From assembly GCF_003612125.1 (NCBI RefSeq), contig NZ_RAWI01000031.1, forward strand, positions 1-43,492: 43,492 nucleotides of DNA, written 5' to 3'. Positions 9,377 through 18,775 of the stretch are shown piece by piece. A program made the translations under genes and the position numbers. Within the stretch, counting starts at the first letter, position 1. Each line of letters opens with the position of its first letter. Under the pieces are notes generated by a model. That model saw nothing but the letters and a program-made list of their open reading frames with translations. It made no database searches and was not told the DNA's origin. The stretch is from Corallococcus praedator (GTDB lineage Bacteria; Myxococcota; Myxococcia; Myxococcales; Myxococcaceae).

Positions 9377-11284
9377 ATGCCCTCCCGCCTTCGTTCCGCC
9401 GCCCGGCTCACCGCCGTGGCCGTCGCCACCGTCAGCGTCGGTGCCTCCGCGCAGACCTATGCCTTTCCCGGCAGCAGCGCGGACCTCCCGGAGGGCAGCC
9501 ACTGGTGGATCTCCAGCGACCATGACGGCACGGAGAACCGGGACCTCAATGCCGTGCGCTTCGATGACACCACCAGCCGGTTCACCCGCGTGAAGATTCC
9601 CTTCGCGGACTACGCCGTGAACCCCAAGAACTCCGACTGGGTCATCTACGGGCTGCCCGTCTCCGCCATCGCGGACGGTGAGGTGGTGACCTGCTGGCGC
9701 AACGCCCCGGAGGGCCTCAAGCCCGCCGTGCACGGCGGTGACGACGTGCCCCACCCGGGCCGCACCTCGGATCCGCTCAGGATCCCGCGCTCGGGCAACC
9801 ACCTGAACATCCGCACGAACGACGGGAAGATCATCCTCTACGCGCACATGCAGCCGGGCAGCATCCCGGAGGCGCTGTGCCCCTTCAATGACACCTACGT
9901 GGCGGACGCGGAGGACCGCGTGGGCGACCTTCCCCGCGAGGTGATGGTCCCCACCGCGCAGCGGGCCTTCGTGAAGCGCGGGCAGTTCATCGGCCGCGTG
10001 GGCAGCTCCGGCGCTTCGTCGGGTCCGCACCTGCACGTGCACCTGAAGCCCATGCTCAGCGAGACGACGATGGGGGAATCCCTGCCGCTGCCTTTCTCCC
10101 AGGCGTGGCAGAAGAACGGGTCGGTGGCGTACGACTCCTCGCTCGACTTCGTTCCGCTGCGCGCTGAAGCGCTGAACCAGTTCCCCTCCGCCATCCACCC
10201 GGATCCGCTGCTGCGCCGGGGCTCCATCACCGGGGATGCGGCGATGGAGGTGGCGATGACGTCCTCGGGCGACACGGTGGTGACCGCCACGCGCGACGTC
10301 TCCGGGCGGCTCGCGCTGGGCTCCTGGCGGCTCGCGGGGGACGGCACCTTCACGAAGCTCCACGGCACCACCACCACCGACGCCTCCACCTACGTCTCCA
10401 TCGCGAACCCCGGCCTGGGCCGCGACGTGGTGACGGCCGCGCGGGATGGTGACGGCAAGCTGAAGCTCACCGCGTGGCGCGTGTCACTCGGCGGCAGCTT
10501 CACCCGGCAGGCGGAGGCGGGCGGGGATGCCATCTCCAGCCAGATGGCGCTCGCGTCCATGCCGGGCGGGAGCCTGGGCGTGGTGAGCGCCGTCCGCGAC
10601 GCGGCGGGCCGCTTGAAGGTCAGCACCTGGGAGACCTCCTCCAGCCTGGACACCATCACCCGCCGGGGCAACGGCTTCGGTGAGGATGCCACCCACGTCT
10701 CGCTCGCGGCCGTCGCCAATGGCCGCGTCGCGGGGGACACGGGCAGCAGCTTCAAGGGCGTCGTCACCGCGGTGCGCACCCCGGCCGGCAAGCTGAGCGT
10801 CACGGCCTGGGAGATCGGCTCCACGGGCCTCGTCTCCAAGCGCGGCACCTACCTGGGGGGCGACGTGGCGGACGTGGCCATCAGCAGCCTCTCCTTCACC
10901 AACGTGCGGGACCTGGTGGTGGTCAGCGCCCGGCTGCCCACGGGCGTGCTGCGCAACATCTCCTTCGACCTCACCACGGCCGGACAGCTCGTGCGCCGTG
11001 ACGACGAGGACGCCAGCGGTGTCCTGGACGTGCAGGCCGCGCGGGTGGTGGGCCAGCACCTGGTGACGTCGGTGCGCGACTCGGGCGGCAACCTGCGCGT
11101 GTTCACCTGGGACGTGGACGCGAACAGCCAGGTGCACCGCACCGGGCAGGAAATCGCGGGCGACATCCTGGACGGGACGGCGCTCACGTCCACCTATGTG
11201 GGTGGCCGCTTCGTCATCACCGCCGTGCGCCTCACGACGGGCGGCGATGTGCGGTTGATCGCCTGGGACGCGAACCTTCCGTAG
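9377..11284 (+). CDS. Secreted M23-type peptidase domain protein with seven-repeat propeller
   Basis: The 635-aa protein has a signal peptide (MPSRLRSAARLTAVAVATVS, cleaved near ASAQT). The region to about residue 280 resembles an M23/LytM domain, with WRNAPEG, SGNHLNIR, LYAHMQPGS and the zinc-type motif SGPHLHVHL. The usual first HxxxD ligand is not obvious (LNAVRFD stands in that area), so activity is uncertain. The C-terminal half holds seven units each built on a VVTAVRDxxGRLxxxxW pattern, from about residue 290 to the end. This fits a seven-bladed beta-propeller, probably for glycan or surface binding. ATG 9377 is chosen for the signal peptide. The gene stands alone. Confidence 0.82.
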   Translation: MPSRLRSAARLTAVAVATVSVGASAQTYAFPGSSADLPEGSHWWISSDHDGTENRDLNAVRFDDTTSRFTRVKIPFADYAVNPKNSDWVIYGLPVSAIADGEVVTCWRNAPEGLKPAVHGGDDVPHPGRTSDPLRIPRSGNHLNIRTNDGKIILYAHMQPGSIPEALCPFNDTYVADAEDRVGDLPREVMVPTAQRAFVKRGQFIGRVGSSGASSGPHLHVHLKPMLSETTMGESLPLPFSQAWQKNGSVAYDSSLDFVPLRAEALNQFPSAIHPDPLLRRGSITGDAAMEVAMTSSGDTVVTATRDVSGRLALGSWRLAGDGTFTKLHGTTTTDASTYVSIANPGLGRDVVTAARDGDGKLKLTAWRVSLGGSFTRQAEAGGDAISSQMALASMPGGSLGVVSAVRDAAGRLKVSTWETSSSLDTITRRGNGFGEDATHVSLAAVANGRVAGDTGSSFKGVVTAVRTPAGKLSVTAWEIGSTGLVSKRGTYLGGDVADVAISSLSFTNVRDLVVVSARLPTGVLRNISFDLTTAGQLVRRDDEDASGVLDVQAARVVGQHLVTSVRDSGGNLRVFTWDVDANSQVHRTGQEIAGDILDGTALTSTYVGGRFVITAVRLTTGGDVRLIAWDANLP

Positions 11285-11398
11285 CGGGTGTTCGTCTCCG
11301 AGCACCGACTCGGGGATTTGCCCGGTTTGCCCGACTCCGCCTTGCCGCCGATGAGGCTTTCAACGACCATCGGCACCCTTTCCCGGAGGGGATGCATC

Positions 11399-11944
11399 TT
11401 GGAGCTGCGACACGGCCACTCCGCGGGGGCCTCGCCGGACGCCGGGCTCGAAACGCTGCGGCGCGACCTGGAGAAGGCCCTCGCCCGCGTCTGCCCTCCG
11501 TCCCTCGCGGACCGGCGGGACGACCTGGTGCAGGTGGCGATGATGCGGGTGGTGGAGCTGCGCAAGCGGGACCCGGGACACGCGGACCTCTCGTCCGCGT
11601 ACCTGTACCGGGTGGCGTACACGGCGCTCATCGATGAGCTGCGCCGGGTGAACGCACGCAAGGAGGTGGCGCTGGAGGAAGTGGAGCAGTCGCCCGTGCA
11701 GCCCGTGGCGCCGGGGGACCCGGAGCGTTCCGCCGGTGCCGCGCAGATTGCCCGGGCCGTGCGCGACTGCCTCCAGGGGCTGGTGCAGGACCGCCGCCTC
11801 GCCGTGACGCTGCACCTGCAGGGGCACACCATTCCGGAAGCAGCGGAGCTGCTGGGCTGGGAGAGCAAGCGCACCGAAAACCTCATCTACCGCGGACTCA
11901 GCGCCCTGCGCGCGTGTCTCTCCACGAAGGGAATCACGCCGTGA
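11399..11944 (+). CDS. Sigma-70 family (ECF-like) RNA polymerase sigma factor
   Basis: The product has sigma region 2 (DDLVQVAMMRVVELRKRD, SSAYLYRVAYTALIDELRR) and region 4 (LHLQGHTIPEAAELLGWESK, TENLIYRGLSALRACL). It lacks region 3, like an ECF factor. The start is uncertain. TTG 11399 has a strong GGAGGGG site seven bases upstream and begins just before the conserved part. ATG 11351 or GTG 11288 would add 16 or 37 residues without good ribosome-binding sites. Its stop overlaps the next gene's GTG (GTGA at 11941-11944), so translation is probably coupled. It heads the four-gene sigma/anti-sigma/secreted/CHAT operon and likely controls it. Confidence 0.85.
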   Translation: MELRHGHSAGASPDAGLETLRRDLEKALARVCPPSLADRRDDLVQVAMMRVVELRKRDPGHADLSSAYLYRVAYTALIDELRRVNARKEVALEEVEQSPVQPVAPGDPERSAGAAQIARAVRDCLQGLVQDRRLAVTLHLQGHTIPEAAELLGWESKRTENLIYRGLSALRACLSTKGITP

Positions 11945-12648
11945 GCGAACGCCGCCCCGAGGATGACTCCATCGACGACGCGGGGGTGGAGCGGCTGCGC
12001 ACGGCGCTGCGCGAGGACGCGGCGTCAGGAGAACCGGTGGACGCGGACCTCGTCTGGCGCGCCGTGATGAAGGAGCTTCCGGCGGATGAGCGTCGCGCGG
12101 TCATCGAGCGCGTCGCGGCGGACCCCGCATGGGCCCAGGCCTGGCGGCTGGCGATGGAGATGTCCCGGGCGGCCACGGAGGCGGAAGCACCGGCGAAGGT
12201 GCTGTCGCTGACGGACCGCAAGGCGCAGGGCAAGCGCTTCTGGAGTGGCCGTCCTGTGTGGGCCGCGATGGCGGCGATGTGGGTGGTGCTGGTGGGCGCG
12301 GTCGTGGTGTTGCGGCAGCAGCAGCAGGGGGCGGATCCGGAGCGGATCCGGGGGGGCGCGGCGGAGGCCATCACCTCCGAGGTGCCGGAGGCCACCGCGC
12401 TGCCTCGTGACCGCTTCGTGTTGCGTTGGAGCGGGGTGCCCCAGGCGACGCACTGGAGCGTGCAGGTGTCGTCGGAGGACCTGAAGGTGTTCCACCGCGT
12501 GGAGCGGCTGGAGCAGCGGGAGTACACCGTACCCGCCTCGGTGCTGACGGAGCTGCCCTCGGGGGCGAGGGTGCTCTGGCAGGTGGAAGCGCGGTTGCCG
12601 GATGGCGGTGTCCGGCGTGGCAGCACGTTCGTGAATCGGTTGCAGTAA
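11941..12648 (+). CDS. Membrane protein, anti-sigma-like
   Basis: This 235-aa protein begins at a GTG that overlaps the sigma stop codon (GTGA). The N-terminal half is soluble and helical and rich in charged residues. One transmembrane segment follows at about residues 105-125 (AAMAAMWVVLVGAVVVL). The C-terminal part is a beta-rich extracytoplasmic domain (RFVLRWSGVPQATHWSVQV). This topology and the coupling to the sigma gene fit an anti-sigma factor that senses envelope state. No zinc-binding HxxxCxxC motif is visible, so it is not a ZAS-type protein. The call rests on context and topology. Confidence 0.68.
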   Translation: MSERRPEDDSIDDAGVERLRTALREDAASGEPVDADLVWRAVMKELPADERRAVIERVAADPAWAQAWRLAMEMSRAATEAEAPAKVLSLTDRKAQGKRFWSGRPVWAAMAAMWVVLVGAVVVLRQQQQGADPERIRGGAAEAITSEVPEATALPRDRFVLRWSGVPQATHWSVQVSSEDLKVFHRVERLEQREYTVPASVLTELPSGARVLWQVEARLPDGGVRRGSTFVNRLQ

Positions 12649-12699
12649 GTCCGCGCGAGGCCGGCGCGCGGTCCATTCCAAGACAATGCAGAGGGGGAT

Positions 12700-13209
12700 G
12701 TGATGATGGCAGGCAATGCTGGCGGTGGATGGGTGCGGGCGCTCGCGGTCACCGCGCTCGTCTGGGGTTTCACGGCGATGGCGCAGGCCGTGCCCACCAC
12801 GAAGGTGATGACGACGGTGCCGGTGACGGGAGCGGCCCTCGACACGGTGGTGGCCTCCGTGCTGGACGTGGGGGTGAGCCGGGGCGGCACGCTGACGGTG
12901 ACGTTGCGCATCCTGTCGGACAGTGGGGCCGTGCTCGCGGAGGTCACGGGGCCGGTGACGGAGGGTGTCCCGCTGCGCCTGTCGGCCCGGGCCCCCTCGG
13001 CCGCCGGCGTTCGGGCCCAGCTCGTCTTTCCGTCGAACACCGAGCCGCTCGCCCTGGGCGGTCTGGTGTTCGAGCGATGGACCCCGCCGGCGCCTCCCGG
13101 AAATCGACCCTTGTTCTGCAAGATTCCCAGGACCGGTGATCCGCTGGGCGGGTATCCCAATCCGACCACGGGGGAACCCCTGCGGTGCACGGTGGCCTAC
13201 GGGAACTGA
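12700..13209 (+). CDS. Small secreted protein of the sigma/CHAT operon
   Basis: The 169-aa product has a signal peptide (VRALAVTALVWGFTAMAQAV) followed by a beta-rich domain (LDVGVSRGGTLTVTLRILSD). The tail is rich in Pro and Gly with two Cys (LFCKIPRTGDPL and PLRCTVAYGN) that could form a disulfide. I recognise no family. It lies 51 bp after the anti-sigma-like gene and one base before the CHAT gene's GTG, so it is in the operon. A role as periplasmic partner or substrate of the CHAT protease is possible but only inferred. Confidence 0.65.
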   Translation: MMMAGNAGGGWVRALAVTALVWGFTAMAQAVPTTKVMTTVPVTGAALDTVVASVLDVGVSRGGTLTVTLRILSDSGAVLAEVTGPVTEGVPLRLSARAPSAAGVRAQLVFPSNTEPLALGGLVFERWTPPAPPGNRPLFCKIPRTGDPLGGYPNPTTGEPLRCTVAYGN

Positions 13210-13210
13210 C

Positions 13211-16078
13211 GTGTCCGGGGTCCGGCGACAGCGCATGCCGCGTCTGGGATTGCTCCTCCTCGCGGTGGGGCTGACCCTGCACGGCCTCGTGGCCGTCGCC
13301 GGACCTCCAGAGCCCTCCGCGCTCGCCCGGTGCGAGGAGGGCTTCGCCGCCCATCCGGAGGGTTCGGACGCGGCGATGTGTTTCTTCCGCGAGGCCCAGG
13401 ACCCCGCCCGTCGCGACGAGGCCCGGCGCAGGCTGGGCGGCCTCATCGCGAGCCATCCGGATCGCCCCTGGCTCACGCTGGTGCTCGGACACGTGGAGAT
13501 GCTCTCCGAGCCGCGCCTGGCGGAAGCGTCCTACCGCCGCGCGGCCCTCGCGTTCCGGCGGCTGGGGGACGCGGAGGGGGAGGTGATGGCCGGCATCAAC
13601 CTGCGCAACGTGCTGGGGTTGCTGGGCCAGACGGAGGAGGCGCACGTCTGGGTCCTGCGGGTGGGGGAAGTGGCCCGTGCCTCCGGGGATGCCCAGCTCC
13701 AGGTGCGAGCGCTCATCCTGGAGGCGTCCGAGCTCTCCGACCTGGGCCAGGACCTGGGCCGCGCCTATCGCCTCCTCAAGCGCGCGGAGGTGCTCGTCTT
13801 CTCCGGGGGCAGCGACGGGATGAAGAAGCAGTTGCTGAACGGCCTGGCCACCGTGAGCGCGAACCTGGGGCATTACGACGAGGCGCTGGATGCGTATGGG
13901 AAGCTCGCGGAGCTCGCGCGCAGCACCCACGACCTGGGCACGGAGGCGCGGGTGCGGCTCGCCTTCGCCACCCTCGCGTTCCAGCGCCATGAGGAGCAGC
14001 CCGAACCGGGAGGTCGGCCGGAGCTGCTGCGCCTCGCACGCGAAGCGCTCGCGGCGGCGAAGCGCGCGGGCAGCAAGGCCTTCGAGGCGATGGCCCTGCG
14101 CCTCGTGGCGGAGCTGCTGGGCGACGGCCCGGAGGAGCAGCGCGAGGCGGATGGACACCTGACGCGCTGTCTGGACCTGGCCCGCGAGGCGGGGCTGCCC
14201 GAGCGGCGCATCGCCTGTCTGTGGACGCGCGCGGAACGGCTCGCGGGCGTGGATGCCGCCGCCGCCGAGCGCGACGCGGACGAAGCCCTGGCCCTCGCCG
14301 CCGAGCATGACAATCCGCGCTACCTCGCCTCCGCGTGGCGGGCGCGCTCGATGGTGGCCTTCCGCACGCGGCCCCTGCCGGAGGCGCTGCGACAGGCGGA
14401 GCGCGCGCTGGACGCGGTGGAGGTCCTGCGCCAGTTGCAGAAGGACGCCTCCAGCCAGGCGGAGCTGTTCTCCAGTTGGGCCCATGACTATCACCGGCTC
14501 GCGGGCCGCACGCTGGAGGCCGGTGAGACCTCCGCGCTGCCGTCCCGCGAAGCGATGGAGCGCGCCTTCGCGGTGAGTGAGCGGCTGCGCGCCCGGACGT
14601 TGTTCGAGGCGCTGGCGGCTTCCCGGGCCCTCTCCGCCGGAGAGGACACGCCCGAGCGTCGGGAGGCGCGGGCCCACGCGCTGCGCGGCCTGTCCACCAC
14701 CCAGCGCCGGCTGCTCGAAAAGGACCTGTCCGAGTCCGAGCGCACGCGACTGCTGGCAGAACTCCAGGAGCTGGAGCGACGGGAGCACGAGCTGCGGCCC
14801 GCACCCCGTCACGCCGAGGTCCGGTTCGCGTCGCTGACCCAGACCGAGCAGCGCCTGGGGACCGACGAGGCACTGCTCGTCTTCCTCGTGGGCGCGGACC
14901 AGGACTTCCAGGGCGCGCCAGCGGGTGGTGCGTGGGTGCTGGCGGTGACCCGCGAGGGCACGCGCGCGCACCGCCTTCCCGAACGGGCCCGGCTGCGTCC
15001 CGCGGTGGCGCTCCTGTCGGGCCTCATCGAGCGGCGCGACGGTTCGGAGGCCGGGGCCGCCGCCGCGCTGTATGCGCAGTTGCTTGCCCCCGCGCTGCGG
15101 GAGCTTCCTTCGAGCGTGTCGCGTCTGTTGTTGGTGCCGGACGGGCCGCTGCACGACCTGGCCTTCGCGGCGTTGCGGGAGCGCGCGGACGGACCGCCGT
15201 TGATCTCCCGGTACGAGCTGGCGTTGGTGCCCTCCGCGAGCCTGCTGCACCACTGGCGGGAGCGGGCCGTGCGCCCCCCGGGAGGCGAGGCCCTGGTCCT
15301 GGCGGATCCGGACCGGGCCGCGGCCCCGACGGTGGTGGCCTCCGCGCGGGGCGGCGTGTTCGGGGAGACCGCGAACCTGGGAGCGCTCCCCGAAGCGAGG
15401 CGCGAAGGGCACACCGTGGAGGCGTCCCTGGAGGACACCGCCGTGAAGCCCCGGCTGCTGGTGGGGGCCGCCGCCTCCGAGCAGGCCCTGAAGGCGTCCC
15501 GGTTGGACGACGTGCGCATCCTCCACGTCGCCGCGCACGCCGTCGTCGACGTCGAGGCCCCGGAGCGCTCCGCGCTGGTGCTGGCCCCGGGCGCGGAGCA
15601 GGAGGACGGTCTGCTCCAGCCCCGGGAGATCACGGAGCTGGGCCTGGGGGACGCGCTGGTGGTGCTCTCCAGTTGCCAGGGCGCGTCCGGCGCGCAGCTC
15701 GCGGGGGAAGGGGTGCTGAGCCTGGCGCGGGCCTTCTTCGAAGCCGGTGCGCGCGCCGTGGTGGCCAGCCTGTGGCCCCTGCGTGACGCCGAGGCCGCGT
15801 GGCTCCTGGAGCGCTATTACAGACATCTGGCCATGGGGCAGGGCGTGTCACAGGCCCTGCGCTCCGCCCAGCGCGACGCCTGGGAGGACGGTCAGCCCGC
15901 CGCGGCCTGGGCCGGACTCGGGGTGATGGGGGACGCGGCGCTGGTCCCCGTGCCTTCCCAGGCGCAGGATGTGTCAAATGCGGCGGCTCTGGGATGGACG
16001 TGGTTTCTTCCTGCTCTAATCTGCGCCCTTCTTGGGACTGCCTACTGGCATTGGAAGAGGAACGCTAGCAATAGATAG
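13211..16078 (+). CDS. TPR-CHAT protein, secreted or membrane-anchored caspase-like protease
   Basis: The 955-aa product starts at GTG 13211, one base after the previous stop; ATG 13235 is the alternative. A signal peptide (MPRLGLLLLAVGLTLHGLVA) leads into a long TPR-type helical region to about residue 500, then a CHAT domain. The CHAT dyad is intact: His776 in HVAAHAV and Cys822 in LSSCQGAS. A C-terminal membrane segment (LGWTWFLPALICALLGTAYW) followed by KRNASNR suggests anchoring with the catalytic domain outside the cytoplasm. Base composition drops sharply at about 15968, so the last 35 or so codons look like part of the neighbouring foreign cassette. The segment from 15721 on is repeated at 20161 and 24601. 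The sigma operon context suggests stress-triggered proteolysis. Confidence 0.87.
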   Translation: MSGVRRQRMPRLGLLLLAVGLTLHGLVAVAGPPEPSALARCEEGFAAHPEGSDAAMCFFREAQDPARRDEARRRLGGLIASHPDRPWLTLVLGHVEMLSEPRLAEASYRRAALAFRRLGDAEGEVMAGINLRNVLGLLGQTEEAHVWVLRVGEVARASGDAQLQVRALILEASELSDLGQDLGRAYRLLKRAEVLVFSGGSDGMKKQLLNGLATVSANLGHYDEALDAYGKLAELARSTHDLGTEARVRLAFATLAFQRHEEQPEPGGRPELLRLAREALAAAKRAGSKAFEAMALRLVAELLGDGPEEQREADGHLTRCLDLAREAGLPERRIACLWTRAERLAGVDAAAAERDADEALALAAEHDNPRYLASAWRARSMVAFRTRPLPEALRQAERALDAVEVLRQLQKDASSQAELFSSWAHDYHRLAGRTLEAGETSALPSREAMERAFAVSERLRARTLFEALAASRALSAGEDTPERREARAHALRGLSTTQRRLLEKDLSESERTRLLAELQELERREHELRPAPRHAEVRFASLTQTEQRLGTDEALLVFLVGADQDFQGAPAGGAWVLAVTREGTRAHRLPERARLRPAVALLSGLIERRDGSEAGAAAALYAQLLAPALRELPSSVSRLLLVPDGPLHDLAFAALRERADGPPLISRYELALVPSASLLHHWRERAVRPPGGEALVLADPDRAAAPTVVASARGGVFGETANLGALPEARREGHTVEASLEDTAVKPRLLVGAAASEQALKASRLDDVRILHVAAHAVVDVEAPERSALVLAPGAEQEDGLLQPREITELGLGDALVVLSSCQGASGAQLAGEGVLSLARAFFEAGARAVVASLWPLRDAEAAWLLERYYRHLAMGQGVSQALRSAQRDAWEDGQPAAAWAGLGVMGDAALVPVPSQAQDVSNAAALGWTWFLPALICALLGTAYWHWKRNASNR

Positions 16079-16120
16079 AAGTTGCCAACAAGCAGAGTGG
16101 GAGGATCTGAATTGTTGTGA

Positions 16121-18742
16121 CTATCGTGCATGCACACGAGAGGTCGACTTAAAAAGAGAGCGTATTTCCTGACGACAAAGTTCAGGTAGTTGCAGGGTAG
16201 CTAAGTCTAGTTCTTGAATTTTCTGCATTAGATCATCTCGATCCAGCGCCCGCGGCCAACGAGTGGCGCTCATTAACAGAAGCGCGGTCATTCTTGACAA
16301 TCCTGCCGCAATTAAGGATAGCGTAGTCTTGTCGCTTGCTCCGAATTCAATATAAAAGTGTAGCGGGACTAGTGAGGCCACGAGGTCTCCTTTCCCTGAT
16401 GCTTGAAGGAATGCGGCTAGAGTTTCGTTGTAAACCCGCAAGTACTTCACGTATTTGTAGTGAAGGTCGCGTTCGAGGGCCTCCAGCAGGTCACGGATGG
16501 CTGTGTTCGTTTGAGTATCCGGAATGCTATAATACGTGATTCGATTGGAAATCAGCTCGCGAAGAGAGTCCCCCAGACACCAGCGACATGCGAGTGCCCC
16601 GAAATATTTGTAGCTCTCGTTCTCGGTGCGAAAAAACACATCATCAAGTCTTTTGAATAGGGCCTGGATTTTTCGGGCGGCTTGTACTGCGCGCGGATCG
16701 GGCGGAAACATCGACTGGATGTCTTCGACATCGGTGAAGAGTTGCCATAGATCACGTATCTTCCAAGGCGATACCGTGCCGCTTCTTCTGAGAAGATCTG
16801 AAGGCACGCCTACCTTTTCAACTACTTCTTTGACTACGTCGCGACAACGCACGTCTAGCTCTAGAAGGCGCTTGCGCGTGCCTTCCGAGGAGAACTGGGA
16901 GTCAGCAAGTGAAATGCCTGTGAGTGAGTATTCTGAAACTACCTTTGAGAAGGCTTGTTCCCCTAGCTTTGTTGCCTCGTGTTCCGAAGGGAGTGAGGGG
17001 TCATTGATTGCGTCCAGGATTTTCTGGAACTTGGCATCGATGGTTAGTGTTTCTCGAAAGGATGAGCGAATTTTGCGTAGGCGGGATGCGCTTATTGCCT
17101 CTTCTGCCCATTGCTCATTTTCGAGGCACCAAACGTTGCCCGTAAATGTGTAGCGTAGCCGGCCAGCTCTGCCGGCTAGGTTCCAGAAATCCCCAGACGA
17201 CATGGGTTTTTTGCGCCCGCGCATTGGCTGCTGGACAAATAGGTTCTTGGCTGGAAGGTTGACCCCTTGCAGCAAGGTGCTTGTGCAACATACGAATCGA
17301 ATCTTTCCTGTTCTGACGAGGTCTTCGATGCGCGCTCGTACAACATGGGGCATCGCGCCATAGTGGTAGGCGACCCCTCGTCGCAAAACCTCAATCAGTG
17401 CGTAGCTGCGGTGAATATGATTTTGCATGAAGTCTATGAGTTCTTGAAGCTCCTCTTCGACAGGCTCAATTTCGGGTAGGCCTGCGGCAATTGCTTTGGC
17501 GACCTCTTCTGCTGAGTGTGCGTCGTTTGCGTAGATGATGCTGGTCTCTGCTGCTCCCGTAAATGTAAGGGCTGCCGCTGCTATTTTGTTTCGCACCCCG
17601 CGAAACCGTCTGTTGATTGTGGTTGAGCTAACATTGAGCAATCCACGTGTTCCGAGGACGCGAACGCCAACTTGCTGCGGCATTCGTTCAATCTCGGATA
17701 GAATGATGAGCGTTTGGGAGACAGGGGACTCTTCGGTTGTGAAAAACTCGCCGTCGCGCTCCAATGAGAATTCGCTCAGCAAAAAACCTGGGTTCTCCGC
17801 TAGAGGGCTTGCAAAGTGAATGAGTGCTCGAGGAAATACCTCCCGGACGCGCGACACTGCTGTGTGCAGTAGCATGCCTCTGTCGTCGTCCTCTAGTTCC
17901 TGTGCCTCGTCAACGTAGAGCACGTCAATACGCGGCCGAGGTTCCGGTTCGGCTGGGTTGAGCAAGCTCATCAACCGCTCCTGGGTCAATACGTAAACTA
18001 TTCCTTTGAGGAGCTGACTCGAGTCCACTGGCAGCGGAGCAGATGTGACCTCGACACTGTCGAGGTTGTATCGACGAAGTTGTGAAATTAAGTCTGCCTG
18101 AACTTGTCGAATCAGGGCGCGTGTTGGGACTAGATAGACAATAGAGGTTGGGTGCCCGGTAGTTAGTCGAGTTGCGAACTCTCGAATAATGTCTAGCGAT
18201 AAGACGAATGATTTGCCTGCGGACGTAGGAGCGGAAACGCTTACTGGGCGCCGGCTGCCGAGCGCCTCGAACAGGCGGTGTTGAAAATCGGTGAGAACTT
18301 CGGTGACCTCATTGCCGATTGATATGGCAATTGGTGCTACGGTGTTCTCTTGCTCGCGGACAAGTGTCTCGATGGTTAAGGTGGAGAAAGTTCTTTCCCC
18401 TGAGACTCTCCCGTGGACCTCTTGAAGCAGGGGTCTGGCGGGGAAGTGGCCAAGCCGTGCTAGAACAACGTCGGCTGCGAGTTGTTCTCCGATGCCTCCG
18501 TTGTCAGTGACGATCTTTGTTACTGCCTCGTACGCATATCGGCGGAATCGTTCACGTTCCGATGCGTCCTCAAAGTCTACGCCAAGTGCAAGGCGAGATG
18601 AGATGAGTATGACGAAGCGCCGCTCTGACGAGGTTAATGCCGCATCTGCTGATGAGAGAGGGGCAGGAAGTCTCGCGTATACTTCTCGCCTCCGAAGTTG
18701 GTCTAAAAGACTGAGATATCGAGCAGTGTCTTCGGGGTTCAA
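16121..18742 (-). CDS. hamB: HamB, Hachiman defence helicase (copy 1)
   Basis: The 873-aa protein is a Ski2-like superfamily 2 helicase. Visible motifs are the Walker A APTSAGKS (171-178), PTRAL (206-210), TQERL (253-257), the Walker B DEAQ (278-281), HFASP (309-313), TSTLLQGVNLPAKN (487-500) and the arginine-finger motif NLAGRAGR (521-528). The long helical C-terminal region fits HamB. In studied Hachiman systems HamB binds HamA, senses aberrant or invading DNA by ATP-driven translocation, and releases the HamA nuclease. The start is a TTG at 18742, with AAAGG about ten bases upstream, 33 bp after the hamA stop. It converges on the CHAT gene with a 42-bp gap. Its codon use is AT-richer than that of the flanking genes. 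Copy 2 encodes the same protein. Confidence 0.88.
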   Translation of the reverse strand: MNPEDTARYLSLLDQLRRREVYARLPAPLSSADAALTSSERRFVILISSRLALGVDFEDASERERFRRYAYEAVTKIVTDNGGIGEQLAADVVLARLGHFPARPLLQEVHGRVSGERTFSTLTIETLVREQENTVAPIAISIGNEVTEVLTDFQHRLFEALGSRRPVSVSAPTSAGKSFVLSLDIIREFATRLTTGHPTSIVYLVPTRALIRQVQADLISQLRRYNLDSVEVTSAPLPVDSSQLLKGIVYVLTQERLMSLLNPAEPEPRPRIDVLYVDEAQELEDDDRGMLLHTAVSRVREVFPRALIHFASPLAENPGFLLSEFSLERDGEFFTTEESPVSQTLIILSEIERMPQQVGVRVLGTRGLLNVSSTTINRRFRGVRNKIAAAALTFTGAAETSIIYANDAHSAEEVAKAIAAGLPEIEPVEEELQELIDFMQNHIHRSYALIEVLRRGVAYHYGAMPHVVRARIEDLVRTGKIRFVCCTSTLLQGVNLPAKNLFVQQPMRGRKKPMSSGDFWNLAGRAGRLRYTFTGNVWCLENEQWAEEAISASRLRKIRSSFRETLTIDAKFQKILDAINDPSLPSEHEATKLGEQAFSKVVSEYSLTGISLADSQFSSEGTRKRLLELDVRCRDVVKEVVEKVGVPSDLLRRSGTVSPWKIRDLWQLFTDVEDIQSMFPPDPRAVQAARKIQALFKRLDDVFFRTENESYKYFGALACRWCLGDSLRELISNRITYYSIPDTQTNTAIRDLLEALERDLHYKYVKYLRVYNETLAAFLQASGKGDLVASLVPLHFYIEFGASDKTTLSLIAAGLSRMTALLLMSATRWPRALDRDDLMQKIQELDLATLQLPELCRQEIRSLFKSTSRVHAR

Positions 18743-18775
18743 TGAGCGAGGCCTTTGGTTGCGCGTGATCTGAGG

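Noticed and set aside
12944-15826. Long minus-strand open frame across the CHAT gene
   Set aside because: It is a GC-rich shadow of the real CHAT frame, with no domain text and low-complexity composition.
13211-16078. TPR-CHAT protein as a Csx29/Craspase-type CRISPR effector
   Set aside because: The domain order is similar, but it has a signal peptide and sigma-operon context, and there is no CRISPR array or Cas protein in the window.
16626-17153. Plus-strand 175-aa frame inside hamB
   Set aside because: It is antisense to the helicase motif region, with Ser/Arg-rich shadow composition and no supporting start signal.
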